In this document: positions 1-10,811 of the stretch, one piece after another | Layout: each line of letters starts with the position of its first letter | Numbering within the stretch: the stretch's first letter is position 1 | NCBI GenBank assembly: GCA_020161795.1 | Contig: JAIUOR010000019.1 | Coordinates: 1 to 49,218, forward strand | Direction: 5' to 3' | DNA from: Actinomycetota bacterium | GTDB lineage: Bacteria > Actinomycetota > Actinomycetes > Propionibacteriales > Propionibacteriaceae | DNA: 49,218 nt | The notes under the pieces: model-generated | What the model was told of the DNA's origin: nothing | The model's input: the letters and a program-made list of their open reading frames with translations, nothing else | The model's database searches: none | Made by a program: the position numbers and the translations under genes

Positions 1-178
1 AGCCTGCCCGGAACCCGCACGAAGCCCCCGAAACCAAGTATCAGAAGGCGGAAACAGGGCAGCCGAGACCACCGAGCGATCCCAAAGCCTCACTCACCCA
101 TCCGAGGCCGGGTAGCGCCAATGATCAGCGTTTCCCTAGCCTCAGCTACCTGCTTCCGCGTCTGGCCGGCTCGCCGGT
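1..178. other. Left-edge non-coding stretch downstream of parC
   Basis: No convincing gene is visible. One forward frame is open from base 1 to about 201, but it has no start in the window, is rich in Arg/Pro/Ser and has no recognisable domain, so it is probably read-through of high-GC DNA. A short 5 bp inverted repeat (166-170 with 173-177, 2-base spacer) lies just past the parC stop codon. It has no T tract and is too short to call a terminator. Confidence 0.4.
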
Positions 179-2617
<2,439 letters not shown>

Positions 2618-2722
2618 CTCGTCTTCCGGGCCCGCGATGGGGCCACTTGATTCTGCCCCAGTCCGGCCGCGGCGGCACGCAACGCGCCCCGGCTCACCCG
2701 GATTCGGCGGTGGGAGACAGGC

Positions 2723-3760
2723 TCAGGTGAGTTCGGGCAGCCCGCGCAGCTGTTCCAGCAGACCGCGCCCGTCGGCGGCCCGGCGCACCGGGATCTGGGA
2801 CGGCGGGCCGTCCTGGCTCTCCTCCAGCGTCGTGGGGGTGCCGTGGGCGAGCACCTGCTCGGCGGGGGAGAGCTGACGGATCGCGATCGCCCGGACGTTC
2901 TCGGGAGCCACCTCGGCGAAGCCGCTGTAGATCGCCAGGTCGTGCTGTCCGTCGTCCCCCACCAGCAGCCAGCTGACCTGGGGGAAGTCGCGGGTGAGCT
3001 GCAGCAGCGCCTCCCGCTTGTGGTTGAGACCGGAGCGGAACCAGCCGGTGTTGGTCGGGCCCCAGTCGGTCATGATCATGGCGCCGATCGGGTAGGCGTG
3101 CCGCTTCAGGAACCGGGAGAGGAAGCCGTAGGTGTTCCAGGCCCCCGTGGAGAGGTAGACCAGCGGGGCGCCGGGGTGGGCGTCGAGCAGCTCGGTGTAC
3201 AGCCGCGCCATCCCCGGCACAGCCTGTCGGGCGGATTCGTCGCGGATGAAGCTGTTCCAGGCCGCGATCATCGGGCGCGGCAGCAGGGTGGTGATGATGG
3301 TGTCGTCGATGTCGGAGACGATGCCGAAGCGCTGGTCGTCGGCGATGATCTGGACGGGCGCCGTCGCCGGCTTGGAGCCGGCGCTGCGGACGGTCACCGT
3401 CTGCCAGCCGGGCGACAGGCCGTGGTCGCGCACCCGCAGGTCGATGTAGCCGCCGCGGTCGGTGGTGGTGTGGATCACCCGGTCGCCGATGCTCAGGGTG
3501 ACCTTGGCGCGGACGCAGGGTGCGGTCACGAAGTTGCGGAAGCCGCGCCGTTTGACGAACTCCCGGGTCGCCTTCCGCAGCCCGCCCCGGGCTCGCCTGG
3601 GCATCAGCACCACCCGGCCCAGGATGCGCACGGAGGCGGCGGTGCCGTAACCGGTGTAGCAGATCACGTGCTCGCGCCATCCGAGCCCCCGCCAGATACG
3701 CTCGGCCACCCGGTCGAAGACCTCTTCGATCCGGGCGGCGATGAACGGGCGGGTGCTCAC
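2723..3760 (-). CDS. App1-family phosphatase domain protein (DUF2183)
   Basis: A 345 aa protein with a HAD-like App1 phosphatidate-phosphatase domain in its C-terminal half. The DxDxT nucleophile motif is at 150-154 (DIDDT), STGAWN at 204-209 and the acidic GDDGQHD motif at 268-274. The N-terminal half is a beta-rich domain of the kind found in these proteins. Family members dephosphorylate phosphatidic acid or related phospholipids in yeast; bacterial substrates are unknown. The frame is open to 3892, but that start would overlap the divergent gene at 3837, so GTG at 3760 was chosen; GTG at 3766 is equally possible. No signal peptide or membrane segment is obvious. Confidence 0.8.
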   Translation of the reverse strand: MSTRPFIAARIEEVFDRVAERIWRGLGWREHVICYTGYGTAASVRILGRVVLMPRRARGGLRKATREFVKRRGFRNFVTAPCVRAKVTLSIGDRVIHTTTDRGGYIDLRVRDHGLSPGWQTVTVRSAGSKPATAPVQIIADDQRFGIVSDIDDTIITTLLPRPMIAAWNSFIRDESARQAVPGMARLYTELLDAHPGAPLVYLSTGAWNTYGFLSRFLKRHAYPIGAMIMTDWGPTNTGWFRSGLNHKREALLQLTRDFPQVSWLLVGDDGQHDLAIYSGFAEVAPENVRAIAIRQLSPAEQVLAHGTPTTLEESQDGPPSQIPVRRAADGRGLLEQLRGLPELT

Positions 3761-3836
3761 GGGCACCCACAGTAGCGAGGAAAGCCGGCCGGGACCCGAT
3801 TCTGCTCGGGCGCGGCAGGCGTGGAAAGATGGAGCG

Positions 3837-4424
3837 ATGAGCCCACGACTCGGCCTGACGCTTCCAGCGGCCCTCGTCGACGAGATCCGCACCTGTGGCT
3901 ATTTCCCGGAACTGATCGCCGACTCGATCGCCGTGGCGTGCGGGGCGGAACCAGTGCGAGGTCACCTCGTCCACCACGAGGCCACCTTCAATCACGACGA
4001 GATCCAGCGCCACCTGTCGGTGCTGGTGCTGACCCCGAGCCGGCTGATCGTGGGCCACACCGACGAGAACGCGGTGCCGGGCGAGCCGACGCAGGCGCTG
4101 ACCACCACGGAGTCGGTCGCGCTGGCCGGAATCAAGTCGGTGGCGCTGAGCCAGATCGTCGCCAACCCCGAGTCCTTCGGCAGCCGGAACTCGGCGGTGG
4201 TGGAATCCTGGCTGACGATCGGGTGGGGCATGGTCCGGCGGATCGAGCTGGAACCGGCCCAGTGCGCCGATCCGCACTGCGAGGCCGACCACGGCTACTC
4301 CGGCGACCTGGCCGGCGACGACTTCACGGTGCGGATCAGCGCCGCGGCGCACGGCGAGGGCAAGGTGGCCGAGCTGATCGCCTTCGCCACCATGCTGCAG
4401 GCGGCGACCGGCGGGGCTCGATGA
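3837..4424 (+). CDS. DUF5998-like conserved actinobacterial protein
   Basis: A 195 aa soluble-looking protein with no catalytic motif I can name. It resembles the actinobacterial DUF5998 family that sits beside an alkaline-phosphatase-fold protein in many genomes; this is from memory of the synteny. It begins MSPRLGLTLP and contains a Cys/His cluster (C..PHCEADH) near residues 142-150 that could bind metal. ATG at 3837 is preceded by GGAG at short spacing; an upstream in-frame start at 3741 would run into the divergent App1 gene. Its stop overlaps the next start in ATGA, so the two are translationally coupled and probably act together. Confidence 0.6.
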   Translation: MSPRLGLTLPAALVDEIRTCGYFPELIADSIAVACGAEPVRGHLVHHEATFNHDEIQRHLSVLVLTPSRLIVGHTDENAVPGEPTQALTTTESVALAGIKSVALSQIVANPESFGSRNSAVVESWLTIGWGMVRRIELEPAQCADPHCEADHGYSGDLAGDDFTVRISAAAHGEGKVAELIAFATMLQAATGGAR

Positions 4425-5536
4425 GCGATCCGGTCCTTCCCGACTACGGCAACCGGACGCTGACCGAACTGCTGCCGGCGATCGGCCATCACCTGGGGGT
4501 TCCCGGCGCGGCCGACCGGCTCGGGCTGCCCGCCGCGGCCGGTTACGTGGTGCTGCTGGTGGACGGCCTGGGGTGGCATCAGCGCGAGCACTGGGCGGGG
4601 GTCGCGCCCTTCCTGACGGAACTGGCCGCCGACGCCACCACCCTCAGCAGCGGGGTTCCCAGCACCACGGCCACCAGCCTGACCAGCCTCGGCACCGGGC
4701 TGGCGCCGGGGCAGCACGGCATCGCCGGCTACTCCTTCCGCTACCCGCCGACCGGGCGCGTGCTGAACCCGCTGCAATGGCCGGCCGGCGTCCACCCGCT
4801 CGACGTCCAGCCCCAGCTGACGTATCTGGAGCGACTGGCCGGCGCGGGCATCCGGACGGCTACGGTCGCTCCGGCCAGGTTCGCCGCCAGCGGACTGACG
4901 ACGGTGGCATTGCGTGACGCGACCTTCATCGGGGTGATCGACGAGGAGGATCACCCGCGCCGGGTCGAGCAGATCGCCGACGCAGCCGGGGGCGGCGCGA
5001 TGGTCTACGCCTACGAACGGGCCCTGGATCACACCGGGCACAGCCACGGCGTCGGCTCGCGGGCCTGGCTGACGGCGCTGGAGCGCTGCGACGTGCTAGC
5101 CAGGGAGCTTCGGGACGCGCTGCCGGACGAGGTCCGGCTCGTGATCACCGGCGATCACGGCATGGTCAACGTGCCGCGCAACCGGCGGCTGATCGTCGAG
5201 AACGAGCCCGGCCTGCTGGACGGGGTGACCCTGTTCGCCGGCGAGGGGCGGCTGCGTCAGCTGTACACCGCGCCCGGACAGGGTGAGGCGGTCCTGCTGC
5301 GGTGGCGGGAGCGGCTGGGGGAGCGCGCCTGGGTGCTGTCGCGGGACGAGGCGTGCGCGGCCGGCTGGTTCGGGCCGGTGAACCCGCGGCTGGCCGAACG
5401 GTTCGGCGACGTCCTGGTGGCCATGCGCGACGACCGGGCGGTGATGAGCCGGCGGCTCTCCAAGGAACTGACCCTGGTGGGGATGCACGGCTCGCTCACG
5501 CCGGACGAACTGATCGTCCCGCTGCTGGTCTGTTAG
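4421..5536 (+). CDS. Alkaline-phosphatase-superfamily phosphodiesterase/nucleotide pyrophosphatase-like protein
   Basis: A 371 aa protein with the metal-binding framework of the nucleotide pyrophosphatase/phosphodiesterase branch. Asp48 lies in VLLVDGLG, the nucleophile region SGVPSTTATS is at 77-86 (Thr82 or Thr83), and the further ligands are D203-H204 with H207 in DHTGHSHG and D245-H246 in TGDHGM. Relatives hydrolyse phosphodiester or pyrophosphate bonds with two metal ions; the substrate here is unknown. No signal peptide is seen, so it is probably cytoplasmic. It starts in a 4-base overlap with the DUF5998-like gene and ends in a 4-base convergent overlap with sepH. Confidence 0.82.
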   Translation: MSDPVLPDYGNRTLTELLPAIGHHLGVPGAADRLGLPAAAGYVVLLVDGLGWHQREHWAGVAPFLTELAADATTLSSGVPSTTATSLTSLGTGLAPGQHGIAGYSFRYPPTGRVLNPLQWPAGVHPLDVQPQLTYLERLAGAGIRTATVAPARFAASGLTTVALRDATFIGVIDEEDHPRRVEQIADAAGGGAMVYAYERALDHTGHSHGVGSRAWLTALERCDVLARELRDALPDEVRLVITGDHGMVNVPRNRRLIVENEPGLLDGVTLFAGEGRLRQLYTAPGQGEAVLLRWRERLGERAWVLSRDEACAAGWFGPVNPRLAERFGDVLVAMRDDRAVMSRRLSKELTLVGMHGSLTPDELIVPLLVC

Positions 5537-6486
5537 CTTCCCGACGGCTTGCGCGGGGTCGGCGAGCCGAAGACGATCTCGTCCCAAGAGGGGACGTGGG
5601 CGCGCTTGCGGCGGCCCGACTTGGCCGGCTTGGGCGGGGCCTCCGGGGTGCTCTCCAACAGCGAGGGCTGCTCGGGCTCCACCGGCTCGGCGGCGACCTC
5701 GTCGGATGCCGCCGGTTCGGGCTCCTCGGCCACCGCCTCCTCGGCCAGGACGGGAGCCGCCGGCTGGTCGGCGTCCGGGCGGACCAGGCCGGCGTAGATC
5801 TGCACCGAATCCTCATCGAAGCCGGCGAGCATGTCGTAGAGCACGTCGATGCCGCCGGTCGGGTCGGGCACGATGTCGTAGACCCCGTCGACCTCCTCGA
5901 GTTCGGCCTCGGCATAGGCGTCTGAGTCGTCGGAATCGTCGTCGAGGTCGATCGGCGCGGTGTCCTCGAAGGGCTCTCCCGGCTGCACGACCCGGACCAG
6001 GGCGAGTTCGTCGTTGAGCCCGACGGTGGGCTCGGCCTCGGTGGGGGCGGGCTCGGCGGTCGGCGGGTGCAGCCCGATCAGCCAGCGGGCGTCGTCGTTG
6101 TCGGCGACCGAGAACCGGCCGGCCTGGTCGTAGACGAATCGGGCGTCGTGCTCGGACTTCCCGGCGCGCCAGGTGACCTGGATCGTCCACCGGCGTCCCT
6201 CGATCCGCCAGGCATCCCAGGCGACCGTGTCGAGGTCGACCTGACGCGGCACCAGCCGGTCGCTGACAACGTCGGACAGGCTGCGGTGCGCGATGGTCTC
6301 ACTGCCGCGGCGGGCGGGATGACTGCGGGCCAACCCGGCGACGAACTCGCGTTCGGCGATCACCGGAACGGCGAAGGCCTCGATCCGCGTCGGATCCATG
6401 CCGGTGGCGTGCGCGATGTCGGCGACGGAGGATCCAGCTCGGATTCGAGCCTGGATCTCTCGTGGTGACAGTGCACCCTCTGCCAT
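5533..6486 (-). CDS. sepH: Septation protein SepH (DUF3071)
   Basis: Actinobacterial cell-division protein of 317 aa; SepH of Streptomyces promotes FtsZ assembly. The N-terminal DUF3071 region (about 1-165) includes a helix-turn-helix-like part (SPREIQARIRAGSSVADIAH at 7-26) and conserved stretches around WDAWRIEGRRW and FVYDQAGRFSV. The rest is a long acidic, low-complexity linker and a short basic C-terminal patch (SGRRKRAHVPSWDEIVFG), the usual layout of the family. Start ATG 6486 is the only sensible one. A TAGGTT -10 hexamer on the minus strand (6517-6522) would give a leader of about 24 nt. The gene is convergent with the phosphodiesterase gene. Confidence 0.87.
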   Translation of the reverse strand: MAEGALSPREIQARIRAGSSVADIAHATGMDPTRIEAFAVPVIAEREFVAGLARSHPARRGSETIAHRSLSDVVSDRLVPRQVDLDTVAWDAWRIEGRRWTIQVTWRAGKSEHDARFVYDQAGRFSVADNDDARWLIGLHPPTAEPAPTEAEPTVGLNDELALVRVVQPGEPFEDTAPIDLDDDSDDSDAYAEAELEEVDGVYDIVPDPTGGIDVLYDMLAGFDEDSVQIYAGLVRPDADQPAAPVLAEEAVAEEPEPAASDEVAAEPVEPEQPSLLESTPEAPPKPAKSGRRKRAHVPSWDEIVFGSPTPRKPSGS

Positions 6487-6516
6487 GTGTCGACCCCCGC
6501 GTTGTTGATGGTCTGT

Positions 6517-6522
6517 AACCTA
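6517..6522 (-). promoter_or_regulatory. Putative -10 box of sepH
   Basis: On the minus strand this reads TAGGTT, matching the actinobacterial TANNNT consensus, 31 bases before the sepH ATG. No good -35 box was seen. Confidence 0.35.
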
Positions 6523-6679
6523 CCAAGGTTGCCGCCGATCGGCCCCCAACCGGGCCGCGGCGGCTGGACGGCGGCTCGCCGCCGTACCGGCTGGGCACGT
6601 CGCCACAGGATGTGATATGCATTCTGCGCACGCGGCGAAGAATGCCGGACCTCTTCCTCGCAGAACGGATGGACAACGG

Positions 6680-6976
6680 ATGGCAACGGACTACGACGCT
6701 CCTCGCAAGACTGACGAAGACAGCGAGGACAGCATCGAGGAGTTGAAGACCCGGCGCAACGACAAGAACTCGGGCAAGGTCGACGAGGACGAGGTCGAGG
6801 CCGCCGAGACCTTCGAGTTGCCTGGCGCCGATCTCTCCCACGAGGAACTCACGGTCCGGGTGCTGCCGCGGCAGGCGGACGAGTTCACCTGTTTCTCCTG
6901 CTTCCTGGTGAAGCACCGCAGCCAGATCGCCCAGGTCAAGGACGGCCACTACTACTGCGTGGACTGCGCCGGCTGA
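6680..6976 (+). CDS. DUF4193 family protein
   Basis: A 98 aa acidic protein with a C-terminal zinc-ribbon-like pair of CxxC motifs, C71-x2-C74 and C93-x2-C96. This is the DUF4193 family (Rv2699c type), present in nearly all Actinomycetota and of unknown function; zinc binding is inferred from the cysteines. The first 60 residues are charged and probably disordered. The frame is open from 6617, but family members begin MATDYDAPR, so ATG 6680 was chosen; the preceding bases carry only a weak purine stretch. It is divergent from sepH and monocistronic. Confidence 0.82.
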   Translation: MATDYDAPRKTDEDSEDSIEELKTRRNDKNSGKVDEDEVEAAETFELPGADLSHEELTVRVLPRQADEFTCFSCFLVKHRSQIAQVKDGHYYCVDCAG

Positions 6977-7012
6977 GCCGCCGCAGCCGGACGACGCCGG
7001 GACTGGCGGGGT

Positions 7013-7294
7013 TCAGGAGCGCTTGGCGCGCACCGGGGCCGGGCTTCCGATCACCCGTTCCCAGGAACTCGCGGCGAACCGGTTGACAGCGACGGTCGCG
7101 ATCGCGATGCCGGTCGCGCTGGCGGCCGCCCACAGCACGACCTCCCGGGCCCTGGCGTCCGGGTCGTCCGATACCGGCGGTTCGGATCCGGTGGCGGCGC
7201 GCCAGGCCGCCGTCAGCGCCTTGTTCACGGCCAGCGCCGCGACCGCGCCGATCGCTCCGGCGTAGAGCTTCCACAACAGTCGTGAACCTTCCAC
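7013..7294 (-). CDS. DUF4235 small membrane protein
   Basis: A 93 aa protein with two hydrophobic segments (about 5-25 and 55-75) and the pattern LLWKLY...VNKALTAAWRAATGSEPP typical of DUF4235. Its function is unknown. The GTG at 7294 was chosen over the longer frame from 7321 because GGAAGG lies about 7 bases upstream on the minus strand, and because family members begin just before this point. It is divergent from the DUF3093 gene. Confidence 0.72.
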   Translation of the reverse strand: MEGSRLLWKLYAGAIGAVAALAVNKALTAAWRAATGSEPPVSDDPDARAREVVLWAAASATGIAIATVAVNRFAASSWERVIGSPAPVRAKRS

Positions 7295-7340
7295 CGCTAC
7301 GTCCTTCCGTTGCCTGAGCACATCGTAGAGCGGATCCGGC

Positions 7341-7346
7341 TAGGTT
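7341..7346 (+). promoter_or_regulatory. Putative -10 box for leaderless DUF3093 transcript
   Basis: TAGGTT lies six bases before the GTG at 7353, so transcription would begin at or next to the start codon. No Shine-Dalgarno sequence fits in between. Confidence 0.45.
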
Positions 7347-7352
7347 GGCCGG

Positions 7353-7805
7353 GTGGAGTATCGCGAACGACTGTCGGTGCCGGCGTCCTGGTGGCTGATC
7401 GGGATGTTCTTCGCCGTGAGTTCCGCCACCGCGGTGGGGTTCGCGATCGCGCCCTGGGTCAGCCTGGTCGCCGGCGGGCTCACGGCCGCGCTGGTGGCCG
7501 TCACCCTGCTGGGGTACGGCGGAGTCCGGATCGTGGTCGACGATCAGGGGCTGACGGTCGGGCGCTACCGGCTGGAAGCCCGCTACCTGGGCGAGGCGCG
7601 AGCGTACGACGAGGCAGCCTCCCGGCAGCGGCTGGGGGCCGGAGCCGACCGGGCCGCGCACCTGATCGTGCGGGGCTACATCCCCACCAGCGTCGAGGTG
7701 ACGATCGACGATCCCGCCGACCCGCATCCGTACTGGCTGGTCTCGACCCGCCATCCGGAGGAGCTGGCGGCGGCGCTGGCAAGGATAGGATGCCGCGGTG
7801 AGTGA
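7353..7805 (+). CDS. DUF3093 membrane protein
   Basis: A 150 aa protein with two membrane segments in the first 55 residues followed by a soluble domain ([19 protein letters not shown] onward) and a C-terminal [11 protein letters not shown] motif. This is the DUF3093 family (Rv2698 type), regularly found next to dut in Actinomycetota; function unknown. The start is GTG 7353. The 3' end overlaps dut by 8 bases, suggesting coupled translation with dUTPase. Confidence 0.8.
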   Translation: MEYRERLSVPASWWLIGMFFAVSSATAVGFAIAPWVSLVAGGLTAALVAVTLLGYGGVRIVVDDQGLTVGRYRLEARYLGEARAYDEAASRQRLGAGADRAAHLIVRGYIPTSVEVTIDDPADPHPYWLVSTRHPEELAAALARIGCRGE

Positions 7806-8295
7806 AGGCCCCGATTCGCTGGTGGTCGCCCTGCAGCGGCTGGATCCGGCGGTGCCCCTGCCCCGGTACGCCCACGCGGGCGACGCCGGCGCGGATCTGG
7901 CCATCGCCGAGGACTGCACCCTGGCACCGGGCGAGCGGCGGCTGGTACGGACCGGCATCGCGATCGCCGTCCCCGACGGCTGGGTGGCGCTGGTCCACCC
8001 GCGCTCCGGGCTGGCCGCGCGTCACGGGCTGACCATCGTCAACGCGCCGGGTACCGTCGACTCCGGCTACCGCGGCGAGATCCTGGTCTGCCTGCTGAAC
8101 ACCGACCAGGCCCACCAGGTGCAATTGGCGGCGGGCGATCTGATCGCTCAGCTGGTGTTCCAGCGGGTGGGGCGAGCAGACTTCGTCGTGCGTGACGAAC
8201 TGCCGCCGAGCCCGCGGGGGACCGGAGGTCATGGGTCGACCGGTGGCATCCGTCACTGGCAGGCCGAACAGGAGAACCAGGAGAGAACACCGTGA
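7798..8295 (+). CDS. dut: dUTP diphosphatase (dUTPase)
   Basis: Hydrolyses dUTP to dUMP and pyrophosphate, keeping uracil out of DNA and supplying dUMP for dTMP synthesis. The 165 aa trimeric-type enzyme shows all five motifs: AGDAGADL (27-34), PRSGLA (68-73), [11 protein letters not shown] (85-95), GDLIAQLVF (113-121) and the P-loop-like [10 protein letters not shown] tail (141-150). Start GTG 7798 overlaps DUF3093 by 8 bases. A TAGGAT hexamer at 7785-7790 could give an internal leaderless transcript. It ends in a GTGA overlap with the DUF3710 gene. Confidence 0.95.
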   Translation: MSEGPDSLVVALQRLDPAVPLPRYAHAGDAGADLAIAEDCTLAPGERRLVRTGIAIAVPDGWVALVHPRSGLAARHGLTIVNAPGTVDSGYRGEILVCLLNTDQAHQVQLAAGDLIAQLVFQRVGRADFVVRDELPPSPRGTGGHGSTGGIRHWQAEQENQERTP

Positions 8296-8978
8296 GACTT
8301 GGGCGCAAGCGCGGAACCGACGCTGCCGAACCCCTGCCGCCGGACGGCGGCGACGAGCTGGCATCCGATGTCGACGAGCTGGACGAGCCCGACCTGCCGG
8401 CCCTCGACGCCGGCGACTACCGGGCTGACGGCCCGTTCGACGTCGACGAGGTGGAGCTCGGCGGCGACGACGTGCAGCGCGTCGACCTGGGCACGCTGAT
8501 CGTGACGCCGTGGCAGGGGCTCAACCTGCAGCTCCAGGTGCACGAGGCGACCAAGCAGGTGCGCGCCATCACCGGCATCTGGCGCACCTCGGGCATCGAG
8601 ATCGTGCTCTTCGCGGCGCCGGCCAGCGGTGGGCTGGCGCAGGACATGCGCGAGGACCTGATCGACGAGGCCGAGCGGGCCGGCGGGAACGCCCAGGTGG
8701 CCGATGGCCCGTTCGGGCCGGAACTCCGCCGGGTGCTGCCCCAGCAGAATGCCAAGGGCGAGCAGCTCTTCCACGTCTCGCGGATCTGGTTCGCCGAGGG
8801 TCCGCGCTGGCTGCTGCGCGGCACCCTGATGGGCGAGGCCGCGCTGACCGACGGCGCCGACAGCAAGGCCGGGCCGTTCGTGGAGTTCTTCCGCAATCTG
8901 GTCGTTCGGCGGGGATCGAAGCCCATGGTGCCCGGTGAACTGCTTACGATGGAGCTACCCAAGCGAAACGAGGGCTGA
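8292..8978 (+). CDS. DUF3710 domain protein
   Basis: A 228 aa soluble protein. The first 60 residues are an acidic, low-complexity region and the rest a conserved domain ([47 protein letters not shown]). This is the DUF3710 family (Rv2696c type), universal in Actinomycetota and unstudied. It starts in a GTGA overlap with dut and shares one base with the OB-fold gene (TGATG). The fixed dut-DUF3710-OB arrangement hints at a role near nucleotide or DNA metabolism, but the sequence shows no active site. Confidence 0.83.
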   Translation: MRLGRKRGTDAAEPLPPDGGDELASDVDELDEPDLPALDAGDYRADGPFDVDEVELGGDDVQRVDLGTLIVTPWQGLNLQLQVHEATKQVRAITGIWRTSGIEIVLFAAPASGGLAQDMREDLIDEAERAGGNAQVADGPFGPELRRVLPQQNAKGEQLFHVSRIWFAEGPRWLLRGTLMGEAALTDGADSKAGPFVEFFRNLVVRRGSKPMVPGELLTMELPKRNEG

Positions 8979-9355
8979 TGGCCGGGACGAACCCCCTGCT
9001 GCGGGCGCTGCGGCGCTGGGGTGCGTCCAATGAGGAATTGGTCGCACAGGAGCGCCAGCGGACCGCCGACGAATCCGGTTCCACCCGGATCGGCGATGCC
9101 AAGGATCGCCAGCAGGTGATGCTGCGCGGCTTCGTGACCGCCCTGAAGATGGAGCCGCGCGGCGGTACGCCCTGGCTGGAGGCCACCTTCAGCGACGGCT
9201 CGCAGGCCATCACGCTGATCTGGATGGGACGCCGGGGAATTCCCGGGATCACCGCCGGCCGCGAGATGTCCATCGAGGGACGCGTCCTGGTGGTCGACGG
9301 GGAACGCCGGATGTACAACCCGCGCTACAGCCTGATCGCCGAGGTCGCCCGCTAG
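8978..9355 (+). CDS. OB-fold nucleic-acid-binding domain protein
   Basis: A 125 aa protein with one OB-fold (about 45-125). The strands VMLRGFVTALKMEPRG, WLEATFSDGSQAITLIWMGR, GREMSIEGRVL and ERRMYNPRYSLI follow the tRNA_anti/RecG-wedge-like pattern. It corresponds to Rv2694c-type proteins next to DUF3710 and probably binds single-stranded nucleic acid or a protein partner (inference). The N-terminal 40 residues are helical. ATG 8978 overlaps the DUF3710 stop by one base, so it is the last gene of the dut operon. Confidence 0.82.
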   Translation: MAGTNPLLRALRRWGASNEELVAQERQRTADESGSTRIGDAKDRQQVMLRGFVTALKMEPRGGTPWLEATFSDGSQAITLIWMGRRGIPGITAGREMSIEGRVLVVDGERRMYNPRYSLIAEVAR

Positions 9356-9387
9356 GAGCGGCCTCGCCCCGGCCCGTACGGAACGGC

Positions 9388-10065
9388 TCAGCCGGCCGGA
9401 CGCGGGGCGCGCGGCACCAGGTACTGCGCGAGTTCCTGCTCGAACTCGGAGTCGGCGATGAACAGCAGTTCGTCGTTCGCCTCCAGGGCGGAATCGCGCT
9501 GCGGGGCGCGGGCCGAGCCGTCGCGGATGATCGCCACGAGCACCGCCTCGCCGGGAAGCCCGAGATCGGCCACCCGGGTGCCCACCCGCGGCGAATCCTC
9601 CGGCAGGGTCATCTCAACGAGGTTGGCACGGCCGCCGCGGAAGCTCATCAGCCGCACCAGGTCGCCGACCGTCACCGCCTCCTCCACCAGCGCGCAGATC
9701 AGCCGCGGCGTGGAGACCGCGACGTCGACGCCCCACTGCTCGTCGAACATCCACTCGTTGGAGGGGTGGTTCACCCGTCCAACCGTCCGGGGGACGCCGA
9801 ACTCGGTCTTGGCCAGCAGGGAGTGAACCAGGTTCGCCTTGTCGTCGCCGGTGGCGGCGATCGCGACGTCACAGGTGTCGAGGCCCGCCTCCTCCAGCGA
9901 GTCGAGTTCGCAGGCGTCGGCGAGCAGCCACTCGGCCTCCGGGACGCTCTCCGGCTTGATGGCGTTGGGCTCCTTGTCGATCAGCAGGATGTGGTGCCCG
10001 CTGACGATCAATTCCCGGGCGATGGAACGGCCGACATTGCCGGCTCCGGCGATCACGACACGCAT
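9388..10065 (-). CDS. ceoC: K+ uptake regulatory RCK protein CeoC (TrkA family)
   Basis: A 225 aa cytosolic RCK protein: an N-terminal Rossmann domain (MRVVIAGAGNVGRSIARELI, GxGxxG at 7-12, acidic residue after the second strand) binding NAD(H) or ATP, and a C-terminal RCK_C domain (about 140-220). TrkA-type proteins form rings that gate potassium transporters. Start ATG 10065 is preceded by a weak purine stretch; the longer frame to 10116 would overlap ceoB. It follows ceoB after 10 bases, the ceoB-ceoC order seen in Mycobacterium. No TrkH or KtrB pore subunit is nearby; the only K+ transporter adjacent is the divergent KimA-like gene. Confidence 0.88.
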   Translation of the reverse strand: MRVVIAGAGNVGRSIARELIVSGHHILLIDKEPNAIKPESVPEAEWLLADACELDSLEEAGLDTCDVAIAATGDDKANLVHSLLAKTEFGVPRTVGRVNHPSNEWMFDEQWGVDVAVSTPRLICALVEEAVTVGDLVRLMSFRGGRANLVEMTLPEDSPRVGTRVADLGLPGEAVLVAIIRDGSARAPQRDSALEANDELLFIADSEFEQELAQYLVPRAPRPAG

Positions 10066-10075
10066 CTCCAACTCC

Positions 10076-10738
10076 TCAGTGCTCGCTGGGGGCCTGGCCG
10101 AAGACGTCCTCGACATCGCCGACCTGATCGTTGGTGACCGCGGCGTAGACCATGTCGCCGTCCTGGAACACGGTCTGGGCGTTGGGCACCATGCCGGTGC
10201 CGAACCGCATCAGGAAGGGGATCTTGCAGCCGGTGGCCGACTCCATGGCGGACACCTTGCGCCCGACCCACCCGGAATCGACGTAGACCTCGATCAGCCG
10301 GACATTCCCCGAGGGGTCGCGCCACTGCGGCTCGGAGCCGGAGGGCAGCAGGCGGCGCAGGATCTGGTCGGCCGCCCAGCGGACGGTGGCCACCGAGGGG
10401 ATGCCGAGCCGCTCGTAGACCTCGGCGCGGCCCTGGTCGTAGATCCGCGCCACGACGTTGTGGACGCCGAAGGTCTCCCGCACGACGCGCGCGGCCAGGA
10501 TGTTGGAGTTGTCGCCGCTGGAGACGGCGGCGAATCCGTCCGCCCGTTCGATCCCGGCGCGGATCAGCACCTGCCGGTCGAACCCGACTCCCTTGACGGT
10601 CTTGCCCTGGAACTGGGGCCCGAGTCGTCGGAACGCATCCTGCATGATGTCGATCACGGCGACGGAGTGGTCGCGCTTCTCCAGGCCGCGGGCCAACAGC
10701 GCGCCCACACGCCCGCATCCCATGATCACGATGTGCAC
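10076..10738 (-). CDS. ceoB: K+ uptake regulatory RCK protein CeoB (TrkA family)
   Basis: A 220 aa RCK protein with a Rossmann motif MGCGRVGALLARGLE near the N-terminus and an RCK_C domain (about 135-210) with a distinctive GSEPQWRDPSGNVRLIEVYVD linker. It probably forms a hetero-oligomer with CeoC. GTG 10738 was chosen because the first beta-strand (VHIVIMGCG) begins here; the frame is open to 10900 but that would cross the divergent promoter and the kimA start. It is the first gene of a ceoB-ceoC unit. The last residues (FGQAPSEH) are a short tail. Confidence 0.88.
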   Translation of the reverse strand: MHIVIMGCGRVGALLARGLEKRDHSVAVIDIMQDAFRRLGPQFQGKTVKGVGFDRQVLIRAGIERADGFAAVSSGDNSNILAARVVRETFGVHNVVARIYDQGRAEVYERLGIPSVATVRWAADQILRRLLPSGSEPQWRDPSGNVRLIEVYVDSGWVGRKVSAMESATGCKIPFLMRFGTGMVPNAQTVFQDGDMVYAAVTNDQVGDVEDVFGQAPSEH

Positions 10739-10775
10739 GTGCCAGACGCTACACCGGTTGGCATGCGGATGTCGG

Positions 10776-10803
10776 TTGCTCTTTTCAGTTGTGGGCATAG
10801 TAT
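10776..10803 (+). promoter_or_regulatory. Putative promoter of the KimA-like gene
   Basis: TTGCTC (10776-10781) and TAGTAT (10798-10803) are separated by 16 bases. The -10 box ends eight bases before the GTG at 10812, so the transcript would be leaderless or nearly so. It lies in the 73-base gap between divergent ceoB and the permease gene. Confidence 0.45.
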
Positions 10804-10811
10804 GCGTCATC

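Noticed and set aside
166-177. Possible terminator hairpin after parC
   Set aside because: Stem of only five pairs with a two-base loop and no T tract; not convincing.
9373-9385. CCGTACGG palindrome between the OB-fold gene and ceoC
   Set aside because: Too short for a terminator and no known operator match; probably chance in GC-rich DNA.
10458-10811. N-terminal extension of the KimA-like gene
   Set aside because: It would read through ceoB antisense; KimA-like proteins begin at about VVTDLVKRLLIG and a promoter lies directly before GTG 10812.
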